From NCBI GenBank assembly GCA_964017125.1, contig OZ024909.1, positions 71,115,427 through 71,179,426 of the forward strand: a DNA stretch of 64,000 bases. Direction: 5' to 3'. Below are positions 45,165 to 56,590 of this stretch, one piece after another. Source of the DNA: Flabesymbios commensalis (lineage: Eukaryota; Annelida; Polychaeta; Terebellida; Flabelligeridae). Position 1 is the stretch's first letter. Each line of letters begins with the position of its first letter. The notes below the pieces were generated by a model, which made no database searches, had not been told where the DNA came from, and saw nothing but the letters and a program-made list of their open reading frames with translations. The translations under genes and the position numbers were made by a program.

Positions 45165-45335
45165 CTGCACAAGATAAAGTCTAAAAGGTAGAATATTTAA
45201 ATAATTAAATTTGACAAATATCGAGCAAATTATGATTTACCACTGTGAGGTTTTAAGCATTATGAACCTATAATATATACTGGGTATGTAGCTCACAATT
45301 CTCTGTACACTGCTTATATTTTTTCAGGAATGTGA

Positions 45336-45557
45336 TTGTCCCTTTGCCTGCTGATTACGACTATTGTGGTTTTTAATCCGTTTATCAGCCGATTAAAAAA
45401 CTGTTATTGGGATTAAAAAGAGTGTTTAAACACCATAATTTGCAAATGTTTGGTGTCAAATTAAACAAATATAAGTAATTTTCAGCCACTTGAAGTTGTG
45501 GATCGCGGTAGCGAGACACAACTTCAAGTGGCTGAAAATTCATAAGGAAAAGGGTTA
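45336..45557. mobile_element. Family A MITE (A9) in ACSF3 intron 5
   Basis: CCCTTTGCCTGCTGATTACG ... AAGGAAAAGGGTTAA. The hairpin near the right end is almost perfect (TTTTCAGCCACTTGAAGTTG ... CAACTTCAAGTGGCTGAAAA). At the site where B2 landed in A4 this copy reads CAAATTAAACAAAT, i.e. no insert. Confidence 0.85.
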
Positions 45558-46262
45558 AAAACGGAAAACAACGAGCAGGGGGGCAATGTGAGCCATCCTG
45601 AGTATTGTATTGTGTTAGTGGCTTCTCTCTCCCCCTCCCCAGATACATTTTACAATTATCATATGTTTGGTCCCAAAAAAAAAAGAAAAAAATCACATCC
45701 CTCATTTTCACAAAAGAGTCCTTAGTAAAGTATATTGTAAAAGATCTATCACAAGCTTAAAGAAACACTATGCGGTGAGATGTTAATTATCATTTGAAAC
45801 ATGGTCAAATTGGGAAATTAACAACCAGCATCATTCATTTGTCTGCCCAACACTGAGCCATTGGCATGGACATAGGACCTTTAGACTTAAAACAAGATTG
45901 TATACGTTCCATAATTTTTAGCTTTACGCCTTGATGCACCAGATTTGGAAATTGAAATATCCACACCACTAGAAGTTATATTTCACTACTAAGTGGGAGA
46001 AAATCAGGTTTACAAAAAAATGATTTGATTAATTAAACAAATATTTCATCTCCAATAAATGACACTTCAATGCTCACACAAAAATAATAATAGAATATAT
46101 AAAATCAACGTATAACAGCACGCAGAGCCTCGTTTTTAAGCGTTAAACAGCTTGAAGTTGATATAGTGCACAAATATGCTTAGCCACGCCTCACAGAAAA
46201 TCTTTAAGATTAGAGCTTATTTGCACTTTTACCATCTCTTTATAAAAGAACACTCTCTTTAC

Positions 46263-46382
46263 CAGGCTTTACTTTTGTCCGTCTGCAGTTTCCCTGTGCC
46301 AGAACATCATACCCTTTATCTGAATATACATCTGGTGCCGCAATGCAAGCTTCCACACGGGGAAAAGGCATACCAACTGATC
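46263..46382 (-). CDS. ACSF3: ACSF3 exon 5
   Basis: 120 bp between acceptor TTCTCTACAG and donor CCTG|GTAAAG. It encodes SVGMPFPRVEACIAAPDVYS and NCRRTKVKPG, matching the family's GxPLPGV-type segment. Confidence 0.88.
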
Positions 46383-46488
46383 CTGTAGAGAAGAGATAAA
46401 ACATGAAGTGTACAAGTGTATAATATGTAAACAATTTCATATTCAAATATAGAAATAGCAGTTGCAATATTTTACCCACGAAACATCC

Positions 46489-46600
46489 CTGCTAACATCA
46501 GATGTTCACCAAATGCTGGTTTAATATTGGTCCACCGTCTGTGATGCTGGCCCAAAATTAAACCAGTAATTACCCAAAGTGTTTCGTATTATCTGGGATA
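46489..46600. mobile_element. Family E MITE in ACSF3 intron 4
   Basis: CCCTGCTAACATCAGATGT ... AATGCTGGTTTAATATTGG, CCACCGTCTGTGATGCTGG. Ends are imperfect. Confidence 0.5.
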
Positions 46601-46883
46601 TAATTTGTGTTAACCCAATAAAATCAAAAACATTTACAGTAATATTATATGATATATTTCATAAATCGGCCTATTCATGTGACAATCCCCCAAATGAGAA
46701 AAATAAGATGCATTAGTTTTTAATTTGGAAAATAGTAAAAAGGTAGCTTTGTTCAGGAAAACAACCGTGTTTATTTTCCATTCACAACAAAGCCTTAGGA
46801 AAACTACATCTCAATACATGTATTTACATCACATGTCACATTGAATTGGTTAAAATATAACAAAGTGCAAAAAATGGGGGATA

Positions 46884-46993
46884 ACCCAACAAGCATGCGA
46901 CATTGACCCAATGCTAGGGCAATGTTAGACTAGCATCATAGACGGTAGTCCAACATTTACCCAGCATTGAATTAATGTCTTGTGTTTGCTGAG
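46884..46993. mobile_element. Family E MITE in ACSF3 intron 4
   Basis: AACCCAACAAGCATGCGACA at the left and AATGTCTTGTGTTTGCTGAG at the right are inverted ends; the interior has CATAGACGGTAGTCCAACAT. Confidence 0.6.
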
Positions 46994-47405
46994 AATATAT
47001 TACAAACCACCTTGGACTATTTAAAAAACAACTATTCAAGAAACACCTCATGCAACATAGAATTATAATTTTCATAATCATAAGCAGAAAATAGAAAACA
47101 TCCCTTTATTATTCAAAATTAATTGGAATTCAGATATAATGATAAAATTTGAAATAATAGATGAATGAATAGAGAGCCACAACCGTACAATTGCCAAGAC
47201 GTCTTAATACATCACACTTTAAGAGTGAGGTGCATTTCACAAAACACAAGGCCATCATCTTTTTATAATTGAAACAGTTACCAATATTAAAGTATAATAT
47301 AATTATGAACCCTTTCACTAGAATGAGTTGTAAACGAGTTAAATGAATTTATTTCTTAGAGTTATAACTTACACCCTAAGGCTAACCATGAATATAACGT
47401 TTTAC

Positions 47406-47551
47406 CCGGTAGTCTTGGTCCACTGAGTGGATTGGTTAAACCCATTCCCAATTCTGTCATGCCATATCGTTCAAGTAGTCTGTGGCCAGTGATTTCCTCC
47501 CACCTTGTCATGACTGGCTCATGCAGTGCAGCCGAGCCACTCACCATTAAT
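47406..47551 (-). CDS. ACSF3: ACSF3 exon 4
   Basis: 146 bp between acceptor TTGACCTTAG and donor CCGG|GTAAAA. It encodes [20 protein letters not shown] and the adenylate-binding [12 protein letters not shown] motif. The phases (2 in, 1 out) fit the flanking exons. Confidence 0.92.
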
Positions 47552-48200
47552 CTAAGGTCAAGAAAAGAAAATTAAGCCAAATTAAACAATTAAACAAATT
47601 ACAAAGCCTCAAGAAGCTTCGGGAATATATTGACCTGTTGTAAAAACAAGAGGCCAAAGGCCACCATCATTCACCACCTAGCACTCATGATAAAAGTGCA
47701 CAAATGTTATGAAATGTGGTAAAGAAATAAGAACATGTGTAAATTTCTATTTATAGTAGGACATTTGGGAACTTATGTGTGTAATATGAATGAAGTCCCC
47801 CAGAGATTTTCAGAGATATGCTCCGTCAACGATGTTGTTCAATGTCTCTAAGCTATTTATATTTAGTTGGCTCAGATATAGATGAAAATGTAAGTCAAAG
47901 GTCACAACTCCAAAAATGCAATATGAAAATTATCCCCCAAGAGGTTTTAGTGTTATGCTCTTTCAAAAAATTTGGCTCAGAAATGTAGATCAAATGTATG
48001 TCAAAGTTCACAATCCACAGAGTCACATCTACACCCACTACCTGATGTGTGGAGCAGTGGATAAAAAGTTTATAAAAATTTATATTTTCAAAACTGTGAG
48101 GAGCTAGGTTCAGTCTACGTACAAAAAAAGTATTTGTAATGTTTTGTCACTAACAAGACATTACGAATTCTCATCCCCGGTGTGTTCTATACCTGTATAC

Positions 48201-48382
48201 CTGATTTTTGATGAACAGACAGCATGAATGAATTCTTTGGTCCTTTTGGTTCCACGCCCTCTTTTTAATCTGTCTTCATATTCAGCAATCAGTTTGGCAT
48301 AAACAGTGGGGACGGCCATGAAGAGATTGATGCTACGCTGAAGACCTGCAGGAGGTGTTGGACTCAGCAGCTGTGACCAAAC
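48201..48382 (-). CDS. ACSF3: ACSF3 exon 3
   Basis: 182 bp between acceptor TCTCTTAAAG and donor ATCAG|GTATAC. It encodes VWSQLLSPTPPAG, NLFMAVPTVYAKLIAEYEDR and a lysine/arginine-rich loop ending SSKIR. It is too broken by frame to appear as a long ORF. Confidence 0.9.
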
Positions 48383-48959
48383 CTTTAAGAGAGTGAAAAA
48401 CCGTTCATATTAGCTAAATTACAGTGAATACTTTTCAGTCTAACTGATTGATAAATAGCCATCACTAGCCATTACTACCCCGCACAGCCAGGACTGGAAA
48501 TTATTATAATGTACATGGCTTTTGATCACTTCTTTCTAGTACAAATTAAAAGGAGAATTTGGATGGCACATATACTTATTTTTGCATTTAAAAAATAAAT
48601 AAAAATAGTTTTACATAATTGGTCTAATTGTGCTTTTTTGTTCAATGAATTATATACCATGTATAATGTTAAAACTATTTGAAACTAGATGTGTAAAAGC
48701 ACCCCCATTAGATATTTCTAGGTGAGGTTTCATGACTCTGTTGTGATATAATGAATGAAAAATAAAATAGTCAATACCAATGCAGCTCTTGAAGATATTG
48801 ATTTACAGTCTAAATTTTTGAAATTGTATTTCTAAATATAACTAGAAAGAATTGTTCAGAAACAAGCACCAAAGCAGCCCTCCGTTATCGCTCGACCACT
48901 ATTTTAAGTTGTTTGCTCCCAAAAGTTAACCAGGTCATTGGCTGACATTGCTGTTTATA

Positions 48960-49367
48960 TTTGCCAAATAAGAAGAAGATCTGCTGGAATCTTTTTCCTG
49001 AAAAGCGCTAACAAGTATTTCTTTGTTAGTGGCCCTAGTAATTAAAGGGTTGATATGGGGATCAAAATGTCACAAGAAATCCCCCAGTGGTATATGATGG
49101 CTATGTGAAGTATGAGGAAGCAGAAATTCATAGATCAGCTATCATGCAAGATTTCCGAAATAGTGAAAAAAAACATTTTCAGCCATTTTGGATTATTTAG
49201 TGTGAAATTTTTCATGGGTTATCTTTGTGTGAGACATCACATCTTGTTTTATATTCATGGTCGAGTCATTGTGCATTTCTTGAGTCAAGTGAAGTCATCA
49301 GGACATTGACGAATCCATGTACATGATGTAAAGGCAAAACGTGTAAAATGACATAGCTGAGCATATT
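48960..49367 (-). pseudogene. Partial tandem duplicate of the ACSF3 exon 2 region
   Basis: The segment 48960-49367 repeats 49370-49820. The shared intronic blocks are AGTGGCC-TAGTAATTAAAGGG and CCAGTGGTAT-GGATGGCTA. At 49285-49367 part of exon 2 is copied, coding VILHVLPLHHVHGFVNVLMT, followed by a diverged end and no donor. The first part of the exon is absent, so this is a dead exon fragment. Confidence 0.8.
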
Positions 49368-49701
49368 TGCCAAATTAAAAGGAGATCTGATTAAAAGAAG
49401 ATCAACTTTTCCCTGAAATGCACCAATGAGCATTTTTTCATTAGTGGCCATAGTAATTAAAGGGTTTATGATATGGGAATTAAAATGTCACCAAAACAAT
49501 TTCCCAGTGGTATGGGATGGCTATCACTATGTGAAGTAAGAGGAGGCAGAAGTTGATAGAAGTAGAAGCTAGAAGATAGAAGTAGCTATCTTAAAAACAA
49601 ATAACTGCGGCGGCGGCAGACCGTGTGGAATTCTGCGGAGGGCTGCTTAATAAGAGTGAATTAGAACTCACATTCATGCAGGCCCTACATTTTCTACAAA
49701 C

Positions 49702-49893
49702 CTCTTTGGCATTAAAAGATGGCATGATGACGCATGTGGCTCCACAGTAAAGTGAAGTCATCAGGACATTGACGACTCCATGTACATGATGTAAAGGCAA
49801 AACGTGTAAAATGACATCCAGTGACTGCCAGTCCCAGGCCTCCACCATGTCCTGCATCTGTGCTTGTATGCTGCCGTGTGTGTGTACTACCCC
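49702..49893 (-). CDS. ACSF3: ACSF3 exon 2
   Basis: 192 bp (64 codons, phase 0 both ends) between acceptor TATTTTCAG and donor GAG|GTTTGT. It encodes GVVHTHGSIQAQ and the acyl-binding core VILHVLPLHHVHGVVNVLM, nearly residue for residue as in vertebrate ACSF3. A damaged copy of part of this exon lies at 49285-49367. Confidence 0.93.
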
Positions 49894-49908
49894 CTGAAAA
49901 TATCACTC

Positions 49909-49975
49909 CTAACCCTTAGAATACTGAGATAAAAAAATTAAATTTTCAGTCACATGAAGTTGTGGATCGCGGTGT
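49909..49975. mobile_element. Family A MITE, truncated (A10)
   Basis: CTAACCCTTAGAATACTGAG followed by half the hairpin (TTTCAGTCACATGAAGTTGT, GGATCGCGG), then broken off. Confidence 0.65.
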
Positions 49976-50037
49976 TGGGACAGCATCAGAGATGGTGGCC
50001 AAACATTGACTGCTATCTAAGATTCAAGATTTTGAGA

Positions 50038-50277
50038 TTAACCCTTACAGCGCTGAATTAAGTTTGTATAAATCATGGAGATCAAAGGGTTTTAATCAAT
50101 TCGAAATCATCATAAATGTCTTAGTTAGCTCTTTCTGATTTATTTGAATACCTATGATATGGAGTTACGACCTTTAAAAATAGTTTACTCTTACAGTGCG
50201 GGGATCGACTTTAGCCGGCAGAATCTGACGTCTGTAGACGTCAGATTCTGAAGTTGATCCCAGCACTGTAAGGGTTA
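50038..50277. mobile_element. Family C MITE (C6) in ACSF3 intron 1
   Basis: TTAACCCTTACAGCGCTGAA ... CCCAGCACTGTAAGGGTTAA, 240 bp. The hairpin 50196-50272 (AGAATCTGACGTCTGTAGAC ... GTCAGATTCT) is near the right end. It is the best-preserved complete family C copy. Confidence 0.88.
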
Positions 50278-50449
50278 AAGATTATTTATTGTCATAATTG
50301 TATATCAACCAAACATTGACATTAATTTTGTTAATAAACTGAAAATCAGGAAATCTAACATATTAATCTGAGCAAAATTATAGAAAATATGAAATATCTG
50401 TATTAACAATATACAGAACAAGATTGATAAACAAAATGACAAAAAGGAG

Positions 50450-50940
50450 AGAATATTGGGCAGCATTATATGCCCTCACAATAATTACAATAATAATATG
50501 TCGACCCCTAGGAAGCAAAAGGCTGTATCTCACACTCGTCTAAGTGGAAGACACAGCCCTGTGGATCCACAGAAACGACAATACATGTGCAATGTGCATA
50601 AAAACGTGCAATAAAAGAAATTAAAAATTATTAAGTAATTAACAAATTCATGAGCCAGTATCATATCTAAGGAGTTCTACTATTAGGAATATTATGGTAT
50701 AATAAATATTTTTAAAGTTTATATTTGAAGGTAAATATTGAACAATTGGTATCTAGATTCCTAGATATATGATTCTGTATTGATATAGCAGCTGGTCTAA
50801 TAGACTGTTCAGATAATTTGGTTTTATGTTTACAAGCATCACGTAGATTATGAGCATGTCTAGTTGGATAGTTATGAACATAAGAAACTTTTGAAATCTC
50901 TCTTCTGGTCAATGTCTTGAGTTTACTGGGTAGCCATCCA
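50450..50940 (-). mobile_element. LINE 3' fragment in ACSF3 intron 1
   Basis: The minus strand encodes HNYPTRHAHNLRDACKHKTK and a segment ending IFTFKYKL before a stop near 50712. This resembles the C-terminal tail of CR1/L2/RTE-type LINE proteins. An AT-rich 3' UTR with ATTATTATTGTAATTATTG follows. The upstream part is missing. Confidence 0.6.
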
Positions 50941-51535
50941 CTGTCTTAGCTAGGATTAGGCAACTGCCCGTGTTCTTTCCGAATTTTTGTATTACTGCCC
51001 GGGCATTTCTTCGTTTATAGTGTAATTTTGACAATTTTTGCCCGTCATTTTGACTTTATACCCGTTTATAAGACTTGTGCACGGGTCGCTGGCTAACACA
51101 GTGTAGCCATTCATTATTTATTAGAACGACTGAGAACGCAGAAAGTCTGGCATAGTCTACATCAGGCCAGTGTTTTTATTTTCAAATTTGTGAATTTTTA
51201 GGGGCAAACACACCAGTCGAATGTAGGGGGAAAATCTCTGCACTCTGAAGGACAAGTAGGTCTCAGACTACATAATCTAGCAATGGTATGCATGGTACAT
51301 GTGGTATGTAAATATGTTTAGTACGCAAAAACCCAAAACATTACCATGATTACAGCATGTGCAGTCTCCTCTGAATCACACATAATTGAGTGATCTGTGT
51401 CAGCACTTCCAGGTGGATCAATGTGTTGTGTTTAGTTGGATAGCTAACAAATATGAACTATGTGACAAATTAAATGATAAGCTTCCATTTACATGTAAAG
51501 ACTAAAATTTAAAAAAGTGAACGATAAAAACTTAC

Positions 51536-52234
51536 CTTTGGTCTACCAGTTGTTCCACTTGTATAAATTATCAGACATTGGCCGTTTTTAAAATGATTAG
51601 ATCGTGAAAGCTGCTTTAATCTGTGATACCTCTGCTGATGCCTTTCATAAGGAGCAGTATCATAATTTACTCCATCTGTTATTAACGAGGACTCTGAAGA
51701 CAAAAAGTCAGATTTTTCCAAAATGAGGCTTTTTATGCTCAGTTTGTCAGCAAGAGGTTGAATAACCTCTGCAAACTCTTCTGTGCTAACAACTATGCTG
51801 CTTTGGGAATCCTGTATGAAATACTCGAGGCTGGCAGGTGGTGTGGATTTACTGAGTGGTACGGCTACACTCCCGCTCATCCAGGCTGACCACTGTGTGA
51901 CAACATACGATATGTCATTAGGACAGAGAAAGGCCACTCTCTTCCCATTTGTATCATCTTTTTTCGCTTTAAGTTTATCACATATTTTGTCTGTCAGATA
52001 GTTAGTTAGCATTAATAGATTTCTGTAGGAATGAGGTCCATGCTGATCCACAATAGCTATACGATCAGAAAAATTATCAGCTTTCAAAAACACTGGTTCA
52101 ACTAACTGAGTGCTCCTCGCAGCATACGTGCGTCTTTGTGATGTGCTACATTGTTTCAGGATTCTGATAGAATATGGCAACCAAATGGTCGGTTTAATCT
52201 GCACTTTTACTAAACACTGAGTTAATCGTAGCAT
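51536..52234 (-). CDS. ACSF3: ACSF3 exon 1 (coding start): mitochondrial malonyl-CoA/acyl-CoA synthetase
   Basis: ACSF3 is the mitochondrial enzyme that joins malonate (and methylmalonate) to CoA using ATP, feeding malonyl-CoA to mitochondrial fatty-acid synthesis. This exon starts after acceptor TTTTTTCAG at 52273; I take Met at 52234 (MLRLTQCLVKVQIKP) as the start. The next ~45 residues are rich in Arg, Lys and Ser with no acids, as for a mitochondrial presequence. The enzyme follows: FSDRIAIVDQHGPHSYRNLL, FLCPNDISYVV, QWSAWMSGSVAVPL, and the AMP-binding P-loop LIIYTSGTTGRPK at the donor (CAAAG|GTAAGT). An ATG at 52294 lies upstream of the acceptor and is probably intronic, so a non-coding 5' exon is expected further right. 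The seven coding exons total 611 residues against 576 in human. Confidence 0.92.
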
Positions 52235-52442
52235 GCTGGTTTGTTCTGGAGCAATCTTTGGAAGAGATAAAACTGAAAAAATAATGAAAATCATAAACTA
52301 TAATTTATATGATTTAATCATTATGACATACACATTTAGCTATAATACCGCAACAGGAGGCGGTGCCCAATAATATAGTAGCTAAACCATAGGGCAACTG
52401 CAAACCCCAGTAATACCCATGGCTAGTATGTACCTTTACTTC

Positions 52443-52685
52443 TTAACCCTTTTAATCCTGAAGTTACCATTATCATCTTCATCCACTACAATACGCGAAT
52501 TGCTGCCGCAATTATCGACTTGTAGTGGATGAAGATGATTTAAAGCGAGTGGAGAGGTAAAAAATATTTCTCATGTATTGGTAAACCAGTTTCAGGGAAA
52601 TTTTTGTTCTAAAACCCTTGGTTTCAGGAAAATTAAGTCAGTTTTCAGGGATGTAAAATGATGCTTCAAAGGTCCTGTGAAGTGA
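52443..52685. mobile_element. Family B MITE, right end lost (B3)
   Basis: TTAACCCTTTTAATCCTGAA, hairpin TCATCTTCATCCACTACAAT ... CTTGTAGTGGATGAAGATG, body to GATGCTTCAAAGG. The final AAGGG-TTAA is missing. Confidence 0.75.
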
Positions 52686-53269
52686 TTTCAGTTCATCAAT
52701 ATAATTAAAGTATATATTATATAGCAGATTATTTTAGTCCACTGATTATCAGTTATTTTCAAAAGTAAAAACTGAAAATGTGCACATTTCTTAGGCTGGG
52801 CGGATCTCCCACCACATGACTTCACACACAAAAACCGCCCATTATTAAATCTGAATTAACATTGAAACTGCATCGGGTATATGTTTCATTTGTCTTGTAT
52901 TTGTACATGAGCTGAACTAGATTTCTATTCATTTCAATATGCCCGCATCGACAGGGTGAACAAGGGGTGAGTAAAAGCTAGACGCTGGCCAGGAGCAGTC
53001 GGGGTAATGGCCATCAATTCTAGTGCTGCACCTGCATTCAGGCTGCGTTGGACCGGCGTTCCGTGTTGACCTTGGTCAGTTTTATAAAATTATACAATAA
53101 ATCATCAGCTACATTTACATGTACATGTATTATAACCAGCCAAGCATGTCTCCACCTTTTCCAACATGAATTAGCTCTGCCCCCTGAGCACTCTAATATT
53201 TAAAAAGTCATCTTAAATAGTATGAAATATGACATTGTGCAGAGTAGGTCTGGGGACTACAAGGGGCCT

Positions 53270-53521
53270 TTAACCCTTTCAAGCCTGAGTTTACCATTGT
53301 CATCTTCATCCACTACAAGCCGCGAATTGCTGTCGCAATTCTCGACTTGTAGTGGATGAAGATGATTTGATGTGGTTTAAAAATTGAAGAAAATTGCCAT
53401 GTATTGGAAAGCCAGTTTCATGGAAATTTTCATTCTAAAGCCCTTATTTGTAGGAAAATTAAACCTGTTTTCAGGGATGTAAAATGATGCTTAAATGCAT
53501 CGTGAGGGCTTAAAGGGTTAA
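53270..53521. mobile_element. Family B MITE, complete (B4)
   Basis: TTAACCCTTTCAAGCCTGA ... GGGCTTAAAGGGTTAA, 252 bp, hairpin near the left end. Just beyond, 53521-53547 repeats the right end (ATGCATCGTAAGGTCTTAAA, GGGGTAA), as if a second copy's tip remained. Confidence 0.88.
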
Positions 53522-53547
53522 TGCATCGTAAGGTCTTAAAGGGGTAA

Positions 53548-54913
53548 TTCAGAAAACAATGTCCAGTGATCAAGAACAGACTAAGTATCCAGCCCTTCAG
53601 TCACCATATCAAAGGGGAAACATAGTCAGGCTTTCTTTACATGAGGGATAAATAAGTTTCGGCACATACAGTATGTTTTTTAAAAACCACTCATTACCGA
53701 TAGCCATAAAGGAGATAATTTTAAGATAATTTCAGGTTCCAATTATAAGTTCTTACCCATTTAAATATTATTTAAGTTACCCACACCTATTTGCGATTCT
53801 GATATTCAACTGCGTTGCACAGGCTAGCATCCACATAATTGCATAAGATCGAGATTTTTTTCAAACATTTTTTGGCAAAATAATGAAGAAATAGTATTTG
53901 TCAATTAACGTGCACAATAAATCATGATCCTCTATGATCGTCTGACGCCGTTTGCAGCCTGTATAGTCCTGGCAGTACACGTGGTATCGACTGTGACTCA
54001 TGCCGCAATATCTGTATTGCCCCATGGGAAAATAATACAAACTTTTTAGAGAATATTTTTTCAAGGTCTAAAATTTTTTTCAAGATGAAGTCGATTTGAG
54101 AGGTGTAATGACATATCTTAGAATAGAGTCTACATATACATGAATGTGTCTCCCATCAATTTCGCTGAAAAATGGCATGTTCGTCAGTAGGCCCTATGAC
54201 ATGTCAAATTCTATAGACCGATGTAGACACATTTAATAAACAAATCAAGTAAAACAGCTGCAATTTGTTCAGAAAAGTCCTACTCAGTTCCATAAGTGTT
54301 CATGAATAAAAATTACCTATGAAATAAAAATTGCCTTTGAAACATTTCACTCAACTAATCAGCCTGCATGGAAAATGTCAATTAAAAGTTTGGTCTGCAC
54401 TATTATCAGTTTATTATTTTCCAGACACCTTTAGTTATTGTGGTCAGGGATGTGGAAATAATTCATGAAAATATATTATATTGATATACAGTATATAATA
54501 ATATATCAACATGATCAACTTAAGTGACTTTCTTTTTTCCAATTGTTAATTTTGTGTTCGAAATTCATTTAAAACGCAAAATATTAAATACTGAGTGGCG
54601 TATTGATATAACTAAGGGATCTCATCACAAAATCTTTCTAAACCATAAGAATCACTGAAGATTGCATTTTCCACTTTTGGCATTGGAAAGTAACCTTTCG
54701 ACTCCGGTCCCTGATATGGTCTGTGTGTGTGAGCGATAATACATGTAAGTCTATGGAAGTGTAATTAGTTGTGCGAGACCTCAATGAAGATCACCCATAC
54801 TGCATAGCGCTAGCAAAGCCTTACGGCGCTAGTGTGAATTCTAATTGTATTAAAAAATGTAATTTGCTCTAATTTGAATCAAAATAGGGGAGTTGGTTCC
54901 AGCCTTGTCCACA
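53548..54913. other. No gene seen
   Basis: AT-rich spacer between ACSF3 and the putative small gene. Short ORFs have no recognisable domain. Confidence 0.4.
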
Positions 54914-55181
54914 CTAGTTATCGTTAGCAATAGATACATCCGCCTGTCCTGCAGGTGTCACACTTCTTGGATCTTTGGTCCTGTGGGTGAGACCATCGGC
55001 ATAGGTAATAGTGTCATCCTCTCCAACGCTGTGGATTGATGTATTTGCTTTACCCAAAAGCTCAACATGGCGGTGACTGAGTGCGATCTCGACCCATGGT
55101 TTAAGAAATGTCCATAACTTTTTAAAGACTGTGCGACCTGTGAGCTGAGCATGAGGAAATGCAACTGAACTGTTACTGATT
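54914..55181 (-). CDS. Putative terminal exon of an unknown gene
   Basis: After acceptor TATTCTTTTAG, an 89-codon frame runs to a TAG at 54914. It codes for residues such as FPHAQLTGRTVFKKLWTFLK, then WVEIALSHRHVELLGKANTS and IHSVGEDDTITYADG. Composition looks protein-like, and the phase (one base in) needs a phase-2 exon upstream. I do not recognise the family. No consensus AATAAA was confirmed downstream. Confidence 0.35.
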
Positions 55182-55327
55182 CTAAAAGAATATTTTCGAT
55201 CTGATTATTCAGGGACAAGTCTTAGTCTTAGATTAAATATGACCGTCCATGATTTTGTACGGGGTCAATCTGGCTGGGCTGTGGCTGAAACCTGTTTCAG
55301 CCACTGGGGCTAAGGTAGTCAACATTG

Positions 55328-55567
55328 TCAACCCGTCCCGCCCCCGGTCCCGCCCCCGGTTGACAAGCTGCCTATTGAAAAAACAGACGAGGCACCAGTG
55401 TGATATTTGCACACCCTCATCTGACTGTCTAGTGGTGTACTATCAATTTGTGACGCGGAAAAAGTGTATGGACGCAACCGTTGATAAGTTTTTAAGGTCG
55501 TGTGAGGAAAATATAAACAATTGAAAATTCGAATCGAGCTGGTATGAACAGTATAAACAGCGGCCAT
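55328..55567 (-). CDS. Putative first exon of the same unknown gene
   Basis: The ATG at 55567 lies in a strong start context (AAAATGGCGG). It opens MAAVYTVHTSSIRIFNCLYF, and the following Arg/Ser/Thr-rich stretch resembles a mitochondrial presequence. The frame closes at 55328 after a Gly/Thr tract (GGGTGGGTG). I could not fix the donor; none near the end gives phase 2 with a good consensus, so the link to 55181-54914 is tentative. The sequence just upstream (55569-55600) has a 31-bp match to 10470-10503. Confidence 0.3.
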   Translation of the reverse strand: MAAVYTVHTSSIRIFNCLYFPHTTLKTYQRLRPYTFSASQIDSTPLDSQMRVCKYHTGASSVFSIGSLSTGGGTGGGTG

Positions 55568-56189
55568 TTTGTTTGAATTTCTGGAGTCTATAAACAACAT
55601 CCAGCTCCCCGTCTAGGAGCGAAGTGCTAGACAGGTGCCCTGTCTGGGGCTAGGCCTAAGCCTAGGCTAAGGCATAGCCTCATGTCATGGTATGTACATG
55701 GCATAGGGGCCTATACTAAGCTATACAGATTAGACCTACAACACAGTACGTAAACAGTTAAAGTAGGCCCTAGAGGCTAGTAGTCTAACGTTAGTAGGCC
55801 CTACTTATATTCCTATATTATCGCTCGCCTAAAGAGCAACTTGATTAAGTAAATGAACCATTTAAATTGAATGACATTTCAAAAGTCTAGTGCAGTATTG
55901 CAAAGTCTATTACTTCAATTCATGTGAACTAAATGTATGCTTTTGTTTAGATTGTTAAACATCCAAAACATGCAAATTGACACTACGATTCTGATTAGAT
56001 TAGATTCAGCCCTCTTGCCACAAGCTAATAGTGGCCGCCTGTAGAGGCCGGCCATGCAGGCCGCCAAACCCTCCACGCCTCCTTTTTACTCGAGGGGTGC
56101 CTGGGCAAGAGGAAGCGAGCATCCACCAATTTCCCCTCCTAATTCCCCTTCCCTCTTTCTAAAGTATAAATTTTACTTTACCCCTATAT

Positions 56190-56590
56190 TATTAGGGCTA
56201 CTCCTTCCAATATTTCCTTCATTTCTCATGAAGCGGATCCCCTTCTTCCCAAAATGTTCAGATCTCATAAAGCACTCTTCATCATAGACTGTGGTAGTCT
56301 GTGCTCTTCATAAAGTGTGCAGTTCTCATAAAGCTGATCCCCCCCCCCCCCCCCACCCCCTCGAAGCATTCTTAATAATGAAGCATCCAGTTCTTATACT
56401 TTCCCTTCCCCCGGATAATTCTTCTCTAAGTTCCAAATCTCACAAAGTGATCCCCTCCCCCAGAAGAATTATTCCTGAAGGGTCCAGTTCTCATAACGTT
56501 AATTCCCCTCCCATAATACATTCTTCCTAAAGTGTCCAGTTCTCATAAAGCTGATTCCCCTCCCCCTAAACATTCACCTCTCCCTGGATT
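56190..56590. repeat. ~65-bp C-rich tandem repeat
   Basis: Degenerate units containing CAGTTCTCATAAAGCTGAT and CCCCTCCCCC and a CATTCTTC word, about six copies, with a C16 run at 56339. Plus-strand ORFs here are repeat-derived. Confidence 0.7.

Noticed and set aside
52235-52294. ATG at 52294 as ACSF3 start
   Set aside because: A strong acceptor (TTTTTTCAG) at 52273 makes this part intronic; the Met at 52234 gives a normal presequence.
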